Shown: one piece after another, positions 23,505 through 31,645 of the stretch
Numbering within the stretch: position 1 is the first letter of the stretch
Layout: each line of letters starts with the position of its first letter
DNA from: Candidatus Sulfopaludibacter sp. SbA3
GTDB taxonomy: Bacteria; Acidobacteriota; Terriglobia; Bryobacterales; Bryobacteraceae
Direction: 5' to 3'
DNA: 33,930 nt
Assembly (NCBI GenBank): GCA_945893365.1
Contig: CAMDED010000079.1
Coordinates: 1-33,930, forward strand
Program-made: the position numbers and the translations under genes
Notes under the pieces: generated by a model
The model's database searches: none
What the model saw: only the letters and a program-made list of their open reading frames with translations
Told to the model about the DNA's origin: nothing

Positions 23505-25977
23505 TCTGGACGGGCCTTTCCGGGCGCGGCGCGAGCGTTTCGGTCACGCGGTGCTCGCTGCGCTCATGCAGCTTCAGAACCTCCCTTGCCCGCTCGATCA
23601 CCGGCTGCGGGATGCCGGCGAGCCGCGCCACCTCGATGCCGTAGCTTCGGTCGGCTTTTCCCGGCTCCACTTTTCGCAGGAAGATGATCTGATCGCCGGC
23701 TTCCTTCACGGAGACGCGCAGGTTGCGGACGCCATCGAGCTGTCCGGCCAGTTCCGTAAGCTCATGGTAGTGCGTCGCGAAAAGCGTCTTCGCACGCGTG
23801 CGCGCGTGGATGTGCTCGACGACGGCCCATGCCAGGGCCAGACCATCGTAGGTAGCGGTGCCGCGGCCGATTTCGTCGAGCACGATGAGGCTGCGCTCCG
23901 TCGCCGTGTTCAAGATTACGGCGGTCTCCGTCATTTCGACCATGAACGTCGATCGTCCACGAGCCAGATTGTCCGACGCCCCGATGCGCGTAAAAATCCG
24001 GTCGAGCAGCGGCAGACTGGCGGAATCGGCGGGAACGAACGAGCCCATCTGCGCCAGAATGCCGATCAGCGCCGCCTGCCGAAGATAGGTCGACTTTCCG
24101 CCCATATTCGGCCCCGTGATCAGAGCGATCAGATCGGCGGAGTTGTCGAGGTAGATATCGTTGGGGATGAATCTGCCGGAATCCCGCTCCCCGAGCCGCT
24201 CGATCACCGGGTGACGCCCCGCCACCACCTTCATCTCGCCGTTGTCCGGGAACGACGGACGGACATAGCGGTTCTCCGCGGCAACCTGCGCCAGGGCGGA
24301 GGTCACGTCGAGTTCGCCGATCGCCGCGGCGGTGCCCTTGATGCGCTGGCCAAAGGACGCCGCGAATCGCCGCACTTCGGTGAAGATTTCCTTCTCGAGA
24401 GCGAGAATCTTCTCCTCGGCGTCGAGCACCTTCCGCTCGTAGTCCTTCAACTCGGGGGTCGTGAAGCGTTCGGCGTTGACGAGCGTCTGTTTGCGTTCGT
24501 AGTCGTCGGGGGCGAGATGCAGATTGGCTTTCGAGATCTCGATGTAATAGCCGAAGACGCTGTTGAAGCGGACCTTCAACGACTGAATGCCGGTGCGCGT
24601 GCGTTCGCGCGCTTCGATCCGAAGAATGTACTCGCGCCCATTACGGCTCAGATCGCGCAGCTCGTCGAGCTCCGCGTTGTAGCCGGGGCGAATGGTCCCG
24701 CCGTCGGTCAGCAGCATCGGGGGTTCATCGGCAATCGCGTCGAGAATACGGCCGCGGACTTCGGGAATCTCGTCGAGCCCCTCGTAGATACTTCGCAGGC
24801 GTTCGGCGGGCTGGCGGGCGAAGCAATCCTTGAGCCCCGGGACCTTGGCGAGCGAGAGACCGAGGGCCAGAAGATCGCGCGGACCGGCGGAACCGAGCGT
24901 AATCTTGGCGAGCAGCCGTTCGAGATCGAGCACGCCCGCGAGTTGCTTGCGCAGCTCGGCGCGAAGCATGGTGTCGCTGAGGAGACCGGCGACGGCGTCG
25001 AGACGCGCTTCAATTTCGGCGCGGTCAAGGGACGGGGCGAGCATCCGCCGCCGCAGAAGACGTCCGCCCATGCCCGTGGCGGTCTGGTCGAGCACGCCGA
25101 GCAGGGTGAAATTGGGCGCCGGTCCAGGAAGGGTGGCGAAGAGCGGCTCGATCAGCTCCAGATTGCGCACCGTGACCGCGTCGAGCACCATATTCGCCGT
25201 GCGTTCGTAATACGTGGGGCGTTCGAGATGGTCGAGCGCGGCGCGCTGGGTCTCCTGCAAGTAATGCAGGATTGCGCCCGAGGCGCGGACGGCGGCGGAA
25301 CGGCCTTCCAGCCCGCAGCCGTCGAGCGAGAGGAGGTTGAAGTGGCCGCGCAGGGTGCGATCGGCGTAGTCCTGAGTGAATACCCACGGCTCAAGCTCGG
25401 TGCAAAGGACGCCGCCGCGGGTGAGCGCGGGCAGGGCGGCGGCGAGAATCACCTCGCGCGCGCCCAGGCTCTCGATGGCGGCAGGGACGTCGGCGGAGTC
25501 CATCTCGGTCGCGCGGAATTCTCCGGTTGAGATATCGACGTGCGCGAGTCCGGCGCGGCCGGTTTGCGGGGATTCCAGCCAGACGACGGAGGCGAGGTAG
25601 TTGTTCTCGTGCGAGCGGAGCAGGTGGGCGTCGGTCGCGGTGCCGGGCGTGACGATGCGCGTGACTTCGCGGCGCACGAGCTTCTTGCCGGGGCCCGCTT
25701 CCTCCATCTGATCGCAGATGGCGACGCGAAAACCCTTGTGGATCAGCTTCGCGACGTAGCTTTCGGCCGCATGGTAGGGGACGCCGCACATGGGAATGGG
25801 CGCGCCTTTTTCCTTGTTGCGAGCGGTGAGCGTGATCTCGAGCTCGCGCGCGGCGGTGACGGCGTCCTCGAAAAACAGCTCGTAGAAATCGCCGAGCCGG
25901 AACATGAGAAGGGCGTTCGGGACCTTCTCCTTAACCGCGTTGTACTGCCGCATGAGCGGCGTGGAGGCGTCGGACAT
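23449..25977 (-). CDS. mutS: DNA mismatch repair protein MutS, 3' end frameshifted
   Basis: An 842-residue reading frame for the mismatch sensor. It has the mismatch-contacting Phe31-Tyr32-Glu33 (GDFYELF), the connector and lever domains, Walker A GPNMGGKST, Walker B LIVLDEIGRGTATYDG and the TFMVEMTE loop followed by ATHYHELTELA. Up to about residue 824 it is normal. The last ~18 residues (from ISSVRASR) do not look like MutS, while the expected C-terminal helices continue in another frame (see 23370-23504). ATP-dependent mismatch recognition should survive; the C-terminal oligomerisation region would be lost. A -10-like TACACT on the minus strand (26009-26004) precedes the gene by about 27 nt; the ribosome-binding site is poor. 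Confidence 0.93.
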   Translation of the reverse strand: MSDASTPLMRQYNAVKEKVPNALLMFRLGDFYELFFEDAVTAARELEITLTARNKEKGAPIPMCGVPYHAAESYVAKLIHKGFRVAICDQMEEAGPGKKLVRREVTRIVTPGTATDAHLLRSHENNYLASVVWLESPQTGRAGLAHVDISTGEFRATEMDSADVPAAIESLGAREVILAAALPALTRGGVLCTELEPWVFTQDYADRTLRGHFNLLSLDGCGLEGRSAAVRASGAILHYLQETQRAALDHLERPTYYERTANMVLDAVTVRNLELIEPLFATLPGPAPNFTLLGVLDQTATGMGGRLLRRRMLAPSLDRAEIEARLDAVAGLLSDTMLRAELRKQLAGVLDLERLLAKITLGSAGPRDLLALGLSLAKVPGLKDCFARQPAERLRSIYEGLDEIPEVRGRILDAIADEPPMLLTDGGTIRPGYNAELDELRDLSRNGREYILRIEARERTRTGIQSLKVRFNSVFGYYIEISKANLHLAPDDYERKQTLVNAERFTTPELKDYERKVLDAEEKILALEKEIFTEVRRFAASFGQRIKGTAAAIGELDVTSALAQVAAENRYVRPSFPDNGEMKVVAGRHPVIERLGERDSGRFIPNDIYLDNSADLIALITGPNMGGKSTYLRQAALIGILAQMGSFVPADSASLPLLDRIFTRIGASDNLARGRSTFMVEMTETAVILNTATERSLIVLDEIGRGTATYDGLALAWAVVEHIHARTRAKTLFATHYHELTELAGQLDGVRNLRVSVKEAGDQIIFLRKVEPGKADRSYGIEVARLAGIPQPVIERAREVLKLHERSEHRVTETLAPRPERPVQISSVRASRPRYCRADTRP

Positions 25978-26048
25978 TGGAGCGTATTGGGCGGCTGCCA
26001 GTCAGTGTAGCAGGAGCGGGTGCGCGCGTTACCGCGGCAGATTTTGGA

Positions 26049-26054
26049 TAAAAT
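26049..26054 (+). promoter_or_regulatory. -10 element of the CHAT-STAND gene, leaderless geometry
   Basis: TAAAAT is followed by six bases and the GTG start at 26061. The TAA inside this hexamer is an in-frame stop, so the start cannot lie further upstream. There is no space for a Shine-Dalgarno sequence. No clear -35 is seen. Confidence 0.5.
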
Positions 26055-26060
26055 GTACTT

Positions 26061-29000
26061 GTGCTTACTTTGCGCCTCACGCAGTTCTCGGACGGACCCG
26101 ATCGGTACCGCGTCGAGATTGCGCTCGAAGGCGACGGCGTCCCCCGCCAGACGGCCGTTTCGCAATTCCCGTTCAAGGTGAGCGCGCAGGACCGCGAGGA
26201 CCTGCGCTGGTACCTCGAAGAATTCCTCCAATACCCGCTCGATCCCGCGCCTATAGTTGCTGCCCGCGTCGAGCGGCGCATGGCCGCGATAGGCGTAGAG
26301 TTGTTCAAGGCTATATTCCAATCGAACAATGACGCGCGCGACCTCGGGGCAAAGATGCGCGGTAAGTTGAACGGAGCGCGAGTGGAAATCATAGCTGGGG
26401 TGCGGGAAGCGACGGCGCTGCCGTGGGAGCTGCTTCGCGATCCGAAGACCGACGAGCCGCTGGCCCTGGAAGCGCAGTCGTTTGTGCGGGCCAGCTCGCA
26501 GACCGCGCGGCGGCCGCGATTGCCGCAAGGCGCTGTCGGCCCGATTCGGATTCTGCTGGCGATCTGCCGCCCCCGCGGGGGAGATGACGTGCCGTTCCGC
26601 TCCATCGCCAGCCGGCTACTCAAGGGACTGAGCGAAGCGTCACCCGGCACCGTTCAACTTGAAGTGCTGCGTCCTCCTACGTTCGAGCAATTGGGCCGCC
26701 GCCTGCGGACCGCTAAGGCACAGGGCGAGCCCTACCACGTGGTTCACTTCGACGGCCACGGCGGCTACTTCGACGGCGGTCCGCGTCCTGGGGAGCACGG
26801 CTATTTGTTCTTCGAAAACCCAGTCCTCGACGCGAACTCCCAGCCCGTGGACGGGCTGGCGTTGGGAAAATTACTCGCCGAAACCGAGGTCCCAATTCTT
26901 ATCCTTAACGCCCGCCGCTCGGCCCATGCCGACCCTGTGCCTGCTCCGCTGATCGTCTCCGCCGAGGCCGAAGATCCCCAAGCCGCCGTGCGGGCATTCG
27001 GCTCGCTGGCGCAGGAAGTGGTGGACGCCGGCGCCGCCGGCGTGGTCGCCATGCGTTACAACGTGTACGTCGAGACGGCCGCCCAGTTCATGGCCGATCT
27101 CTACGGTGCCCTCGCCCAAGGGCAGTCGCTGGGAGAAGCGGTGTCGCTCGGTCGCAAGCAACTCGCCAGCCAGCCGATGCGCGGCATCGCCTACGACCCA
27201 CGCCCCTTGCAGGATTGGCTGGTGCCGGTGGTTTACGAAGCCACCCCCATCGCGCTGTTTCCCAAGCAACAGAAGTCCGCGCCCCTCGCCATTAGCCTGG
27301 GAAAGGCCGGTGGCAGTCCACTGGCCGGGCTGCCATCGTTCCCTGACGTCGGCTTCTTCGGCCGCGACGAAACGCTCCTCGCCCTCGACCGCGCTTTTGA
27401 CAGTCAAGGCATCGTGCTGCTCCACGCCTATGCGGGCAGCGGCAAAACCACCACCGCCGCCGAGTTTGCCCGCTGGTACAAGCTCACCGGCGGCGTTGAT
27501 GGTCCGGTGCTTTTCACATCCTTCGAGCAATATCTGCCGTTGCCTCGCGTACTCGATCAGATCGGCCAACTCTTCGGGGAGGTGCTGGAGCAGTCGGGCG
27601 TCCACTGGCTGGCCCTCAAGGACGCGGACCGCCGTGCTGTCGCGCTCCAGGTGTTGCGGCAAATCCCTGTACTGTGGATCTGGGACCACGTCGAGCCAGT
27701 GACCGGCTTCCCGTCCGGCACGCCTTCCGCATGGACCGCAGGCGAGCAGCACGAACTCGCCGCCTTCCTGCGCGACGCCCGCGACACGAAGGCTAAGTTC
27801 CTGCTGACCTCCCGCCGCGACGAGCGCGCCTGGCTAGCCGCCCTGCCGCGGCGGATCGCCGTCCCACCGATGCCCTTCCAGGAGCGGGTACAGTTGGCGC
27901 GCGCGCTGGCCGAGAAGCACGGCCGCCGGCTCACGGATGTGGAGGATTGGCGCCCCCTCCTTGAATTCACTCAGGGCAACCCGCTGACGATCACGGTGCT
28001 GACCGGCCAAGCTCTACGCGATGGGGTCAGGACCGGTGAGCAAGTGGAGGCTTTCGTAGGCCGGTTGCGCGCCGGCGGGGCTGCGTTTGAGGACGAAGCT
28101 GAAGAAGGACGGACCCGCTCGCTGGGAGCCTCGCTCAGCTACGGCTTCGAGCACGCCTTCACCGAAGCCGAGCGGCAGCAATTGGCGCTGCTGCACTTGT
28201 TCCAGGGTTTTGTTGACGTGAATGCATTGCGCTTGATGGGCAACTCAGATGAGGATTGGTGCCTGCTTGAAGTGCGAGGCCTGACGCGCGAAGCGGGGAT
28301 CGTCCTGCTCGACCGCGCGACGGAGGCGGGACTGCTCACGGCTCATGGCGGCGGTTATTACTCTATCCATCCTGCCTTGCCGTGGTTCTTCAAGAGGCTG
28401 TTCGATGAGTTCTACCCAGACCGGGGCATGGCGGCCACCCGTGCTTTCGTGGAGGCGATGGGCAGGTTGGGCGACTATTACTTCAACCTGTACGAAGACG
28501 GCAACCGAGAAGTGATCGGCGTGCTGACCCGCGAAGAATTCAACCTGCTCCGAGCCCGCCGTATCGCTCGCGCGCACGGCTGGTGGCGGCGTGTGGCCGA
28601 CACAATGCAGGGACTGAGGAACCTGTATGGTCAGACGGGCCGCCGGGCGGATTGGGCACGGTTGGTAGATGAGATAGTACCGGATTTCGTCGACCCGGCC
28701 AGCGATGGCCCTTTGCCGGGGCGGGAGGAAGAATGGGGTCTCCTTACTGAATATCGTGTGAGGCTCGCGCGGGAGGCGCGAGAATGGGCGGAGGCCGAGC
28801 GCCTCCAGCGTACTCGCATGGAGTGGGAACGACGACAGGCCGCTCCCGCCCTTTCGAGCCCGTTTCCAGACCTGGACGACTCAGGACGCCACGCCATTCG
28901 GTCCCTCGCGGTATCCCTCCAGGGGCTAGGAGGGATTCAGCGAGAGCTGGGCCAGGCGGAGTGCATCGAATCGTACAAAGAAGGTTATCAACTGGCTCTC

Positions 29001-29624
29001 CACATCGATGATCGATCTGCCGCGGACACGGCGGCCTATAATATAGGCACTGCTTACAAAGATCTGCCCGCACTCCGCAACCTGACTGAGGCGGAGCGCT
29101 GGTACCGGCGCAGCCTGGAGCTTCACGCCGAGAGAGACCAACTGGGTCGGGCCAAGTGCCTCGGCCAACTGGGTTCTGTAAGCCATCTACGTTTCAGGGA
29201 AGCACGAGAGGCTGGGAAGCAGGAAAGCGAAGTGATCGGCCAGCTTAACGAGGCCGCGCGACTCTACGGGGAAGCCCTCGAACTTACGCCGCCGAACGCG
29301 ATCGGCGACTTGGCGGTGGTCCACAACCAGCTCGGTAATATCTTTGATGACGCGGGCAAGCTGGCCCAGGCCTTGCGACACTACCGCGAGGCCATACGCT
29401 GCCAGGAGATGCAGGGTGATCTTTACGGCGCTTCAGTGGCCCAACGCAACGTAGCCCTCGCCTTGGCAAAAGTCGACAGGCTCGCCGATGCAAAAGAGTA
29501 CGCAGTCGCCGCTCTGCGCAACTACCAAACCTACGGCGAGCGCGCGGCTCAGGAGATACAAAACACGCTTCAAGTGATCGCGTGGATCGAGCAGCTTTTA
29601 GCGGTCCAGACCGCGCGCGCTTGA
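26061..29624 (+). CDS. CHAT / NB-ARC-type STAND NTPase / TPR protein, catalytic Cys replaced by Arg
   Basis: A 1187-residue multidomain signalling protein. Residues 1-150 are an N-terminal region ending in EATALPWELLRDP; ~155-380 form a CHAT (caspase-like) domain with HFDGHG (catalytic His233) and the typical tail AGAAGVVAMRYNVYVETAAQFMADLYGAL. The motif that should be LNACxSA reads LNARRSA, so Arg285 (codon CGC, 26913-26915) replaces the nucleophile. Residues ~410-660 are a STAND NTPase: Walker A AGSGKTT (458-464), Walker B VLWIWD (Asp542) and FLLTSRRDERAW. After a helical linker the last ~250 residues are TPRs (AYNIGTAYKDLP, VHNQLGNIFDDAGKL). In known relatives the repeats sense a trigger, the NTPase oligomerises and the N-terminal domain acts. 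A defence or cell-death role is inference. It ends 15 bp from a convergent two-gene unit. Confidence 0.88.
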   Translation: MLTLRLTQFSDGPDRYRVEIALEGDGVPRQTAVSQFPFKVSAQDREDLRWYLEEFLQYPLDPAPIVAARVERRMAAIGVELFKAIFQSNNDARDLGAKMRGKLNGARVEIIAGVREATALPWELLRDPKTDEPLALEAQSFVRASSQTARRPRLPQGAVGPIRILLAICRPRGGDDVPFRSIASRLLKGLSEASPGTVQLEVLRPPTFEQLGRRLRTAKAQGEPYHVVHFDGHGGYFDGGPRPGEHGYLFFENPVLDANSQPVDGLALGKLLAETEVPILILNARRSAHADPVPAPLIVSAEAEDPQAAVRAFGSLAQEVVDAGAAGVVAMRYNVYVETAAQFMADLYGALAQGQSLGEAVSLGRKQLASQPMRGIAYDPRPLQDWLVPVVYEATPIALFPKQQKSAPLAISLGKAGGSPLAGLPSFPDVGFFGRDETLLALDRAFDSQGIVLLHAYAGSGKTTTAAEFARWYKLTGGVDGPVLFTSFEQYLPLPRVLDQIGQLFGEVLEQSGVHWLALKDADRRAVALQVLRQIPVLWIWDHVEPVTGFPSGTPSAWTAGEQHELAAFLRDARDTKAKFLLTSRRDERAWLAALPRRIAVPPMPFQERVQLARALAEKHGRRLTDVEDWRPLLEFTQGNPLTITVLTGQALRDGVRTGEQVEAFVGRLRAGGAAFEDEAEEGRTRSLGASLSYGFEHAFTEAERQQLALLHLFQGFVDVNALRLMGNSDEDWCLLEVRGLTREAGIVLLDRATEAGLLTAHGGGYYSIHPALPWFFKRLFDEFYPDRGMAATRAFVEAMGRLGDYYFNLYEDGNREVIGVLTREEFNLLRARRIARAHGWWRRVADTMQGLRNLYGQTGRRADWARLVDEIVPDFVDPASDGPLPGREEEWGLLTEYRVRLAREAREWAEAERLQRTRMEWERRQAAPALSSPFPDLDDSGRHAIRSLAVSLQGLGGIQRELGQAECIESYKEGYQLALHIDDRSAADTAAYNIGTAYKDLPALRNLTEAERWYRRSLELHAERDQLGRAKCLGQLGSVSHLRFREAREAGKQESEVIGQLNEAARLYGEALELTPPNAIGDLAVVHNQLGNIFDDAGKLAQALRHYREAIRCQEMQGDLYGASVAQRNVALALAKVDRLADAKEYAVAALRNYQTYGERAAQEIQNTLQVIAWIEQLLAVQTARA

Positions 29625-29639
29625 TCCGGGCGGCCCAGG

Positions 29640-30320
29640 CTACTCGACCGGCCCGAGGCTGGGGGGCTTCATCTCGTCCCGCAGCGACTGGACGGCGGGG
29701 ACCAGGACATTCGAACCGACAACGTTCAACAGGTTCAGGGCCAGAATGCGGACCTTGATCGATTCCTCGATCATGTTGTCCTTGTCCAGCGTGGCGAGCG
29801 CCTGCCTGAGGCGCGTCTGTTCCTCGTCGGGGACGTTTTGCATCAGGGCCATGCAGTAAGGCGGGAGGCTCTCGAAGGCCCTGCGATAGGAAATTCCCTT
29901 CATGATTTCAGCTACTACGCCGTCGCGGGCCTGGGCGCGGACGCGATCGACCGCGCGGTCGGCCCCGTCGCGGAAGACCTGGAGAAAGCCGCCTGGTCCG
30001 ACGGCAATGTCGCGGTCGCCGGCGCGGACGGTGAACAGTGAAGTACGGAACAGAGCCATCGCGCCGATCCCCGCTACCAGCACCTGGGTCCAGCGGACGG
30101 TTGCGTCGCCCTTCCCGCTGGCTCCGAAGGTCCAGCCGAAAGCGCGGGTCAGCGCTAATGCAACGACGGACGCGACGGTGTTCAGCGCGATGTAGAAGAG
30201 AGCGGGCCGGGTGTAGAGGGCGCTGCCTGGGGCGTCGCGATAGCGGGAGAAAAGCTCACCTGCCCCGACTAGGCCGCCCAGCAGGGCCGCCGCCACGTAG
30301 TCGAGCGCTGACGCATCCAC
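29640..30320 (-). CDS. Hypothetical membrane protein with three N-terminal helices
   Basis: A 226-residue protein I do not recognise. It starts at GTG 30320 with GAGG 8 nt upstream. Hydrophobic segments lie at about 7-26 (YVAAALLGGLVGAG), 41-60 (ALFYIALNTVASVVALAL) and 78-97 (VLVAGIGAMALFRTSLF). Residues ~110-226 are soluble and mostly helical, with a conserved-looking EIMKGISYRRAFESLPPYC stretch. It begins 5 nt after the winged-helix-like gene, so they form one unit, convergent with the CHAT-STAND gene. A membrane effector or partner of that protein is a possible role, by context only. Confidence 0.72.
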   Translation of the reverse strand: MDASALDYVAAALLGGLVGAGELFSRYRDAPGSALYTRPALFYIALNTVASVVALALTRAFGWTFGASGKGDATVRWTQVLVAGIGAMALFRTSLFTVRAGDRDIAVGPGGFLQVFRDGADRAVDRVRAQARDGVVAEIMKGISYRRAFESLPPYCMALMQNVPDEEQTRLRQALATLDKDNMIEESIKVRILALNLLNVVGSNVLVPAVQSLRDEMKPPSLGPVE

Positions 30321-30325
30321 TGGCT

Positions 30326-30640
30326 CTACCTCGGCCGGGCGAGTCCGGCCACATCGATGCCGAGCGGGGTCAGAACCACCGACTCTTCGCCCGCGGGGCC
30401 GCTCAAGTCCACATACCGCGATTCCAGCAGCGCCTTCAGAGTTTCGGCAAAGCCGGTGAAGGACATGCCGCTCGCCGCCTGGAGATCCCGCACCGGCATT
30501 TGTTGTTGCGGAGCTTCGGCCAGGATGCTCAGAAGGGTCAGGGGAGTAGCGCCGCTCTGCTGACGCACCTGGTCCATCGCTTTCAGCCTCTGTTTCTCCA
30601 ACAGGAAGGCGGTAAAGCTATCGGCTTTGGAGCGCTCCAT
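30326..30640 (-). CDS. Small winged-helix-like protein
   Basis: A 104-residue protein. After a charged N-terminal helix (MERSKADSFTAFLLEKQRLKA), residues ~32-100 read like a winged helix: LTLLSILAEAP, then MPVRDLQAASGMSFTGFAETLKALLESRYVDL and a wing VVLTPLGIDVAGL. The pattern recalls MarR/PadR-type domains, which may bind DNA or proteins. It is the first gene of a unit with the membrane protein, 5 nt away. It could regulate the locus; I cannot name a family. Confidence 0.65.
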   Translation of the reverse strand: MERSKADSFTAFLLEKQRLKAMDQVRQQSGATPLTLLSILAEAPQQQMPVRDLQAASGMSFTGFAETLKALLESRYVDLSGPAGEESVVLTPLGIDVAGLARPR

Positions 30641-30646
30641 CTGTTC

Positions 30647-30652
30647 ATCATA
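30647..30652 (-). promoter_or_regulatory. -10 element of the winged-helix gene, leaderless geometry
   Basis: The minus strand reads TATGAT, six bases, then ATG at 30640. As with the M1 peptidase and CHAT genes, there is no Shine-Dalgarno space. Confidence 0.5.
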
Positions 30653-30655
30653 CTA

Positions 30656-30848
30656 CTACGACAAGTAGCCGGCCGTGTGGTTGGCGATGCGCATCCCGGC
30701 GTTAGCCAACGGTTCCTGGGCGTTTTCGCGCACTCCGCGGCCACCGAATCGGCCAATCCGTGGCACTTACACGTGGCACAGCGCGGCTTCGCCGCAAACG
30801 GAATACCTGGAAAGTCGGCGTCCTCCTCTGTACGATTGTGTCGTTGGA
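30656..30848. other. Stretch without a recognised gene; possible small remnant
   Basis: Between the winged-helix gene and the CHAT fragment I see no supported gene. On the minus strand a 36-codon frame (GTG 30766 to TAG 30656) ends in ENAQEPLANAGMRIANHTAGYLS (split: ENAQEPLANAG, then MRIANHTAGYLS), which looks protein-like and may be the 3' remnant of an upstream gene. GTGGCAC is repeated at 30760 and 30773. The left edge of homology to the CHAT gene is abrupt at 30849. Confidence 0.3.
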
Positions 30849-31148
30849 ACCCGCTCGATCCCGCGCCTGTAATTGCGGCTCGCGTGGAGCGGCGCATGGC
30901 CGCGATCGGCGTGGAGCTGTTCAATGGCCATATTCAAGTCGAACGGTGACGCCAGCGACCTGTGGGCAAGTCTGCGCGGTAAATTGAACGGCGCGCGGGT
31001 GGAAATCGCCGCCGGGGTGCGGGAAGCGACGGCGCTGCCGTGGGAGCTGCTTCGCGATCCGAAGACCGACGCGCCACGGGCCCTGGAAGCGCAGTCGATC
31101 GTGCCACCAGCTCGTAGACCGCGCGGCGGCCGCGATTCCCGCAAAGCG
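30849..31148 (+). pseudogene. Truncated, frameshifted duplicate of the CHAT-STAND N-terminal region
   Basis: About 300 bp closely match 26233-26532, corresponding to residues ~58-157 of the CHAT-STAND protein. Shared peptides include LDPAP, ARVERRMAAIGVELF, RGKLNGARVEI, AGVREATALPWELLRDPKTD and ALEAQS. Relative to the intact gene there is one extra base near 30925 (TTCAATGG against TTCAAGG), one missing base near 31102, and a TAG in the repaired frame (CTCGTAG). Neither the CHAT domain nor later parts are present. The fragment has no start of its own and is clearly non-functional. It is diverged enough that it comes from a related gene rather than a very recent copy. Confidence 0.88.
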
Positions 31149-31545
31149 TTTCCGGCCCGAGTCGATCAGGCTGGTACTGCCGGCGCGGAACGCCACCGGC
31201 AGCCCCAGGATTTCCCGCTGAGTGCGCGCGGCGTCGATGGTCGGGGTCTCCGTCGAGATGACTGGCGACCCTTCGGTGACGGTCACTTCCGCTTGCGTCG
31301 TGCCCACCTCCAGGCCGCGTCGATGCGCAGCGCCTGGGGGCGTTCAAGTCGGTTCGGCTGTGGACGATCTTCTTGAATCCCACCGCTTCCACGGTGACCT
31401 CGTTCTCCCCGACTTTGACATTGTTGACTCGTAATCGCCGACACCGTTCGCCTGCGTGCCGACCGTCGTGTATTGGCCCGTGTCGTGGACCGCGCCGTGG
31501 CGCGCGGTACTAACGTCGCCGGTCGTATCGCATGGAGAGAGCGGA
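31149..31545 (-). pseudogene. Decayed 5' remnant of an Oar-like TonB-dependent receptor gene
   Basis: Translating the minus strand in successive frames gives TGQYTTVGTQANGVGDY, then VNNVKVGENEVTVEAVGFKK and IVHSRTDLN, then APQALRIDAA, then EVGTTQAEVTVTEGSPVIS, TIDAARTQREILGLPV and FRAGSTS. This is the order of a carboxypeptidase-regulatory-like domain and the start of a plug, as in the intact receptors nearby. At least three frameshifts (around 31433, 31328 and 31306) break it. It stops where the CHAT fragment begins, tail to tail, so two truncated genes abut. Confidence 0.8.
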
Positions 31546-31572
31546 GCGCAGTGGCGGCAATCGTCAAAGCAC

Positions 31573-31636
31573 TAAGAAACGGTCGCCCCTGTGTAACGGA
31601 AAATTAACCGTAACGGCAACACAAGTGCGTTTCTTA
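31573..31636. repeat. Inverted repeat with nested hairpin and direct repeats
   Basis: TAAGAAACG (31573-31581) and its exact complement CGTTTCTTA (31628-31636) flank 46 bp. Inside are ACGG-AAAATTAA-CCGT and two direct GTAACGG copies (31593 and 31610). It lies between the pseudogene block and the stop of the thioredoxin-like gene, so it may be a terminator region or a trace of a small element. It is AT-rich compared with its surroundings. Confidence 0.5.
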
Positions 31637-31645
31637 ACGGCTGCC

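Noticed and set aside
22771-25530. Very long plus-strand open frame antisense to mutS
   Set aside because: It mirrors mutS and anmK codons in GC-rich DNA; its translation is rich in Arg/Gly/Glu with no domain, as expected of a shadow frame.
30038-30949. Plus-strand frame seeming to fuse a new N-terminus to the CHAT fragment
   Set aside because: Most of it is antisense to the membrane and winged-helix genes; it enters the fragment only by chance and stops at the frameshift.
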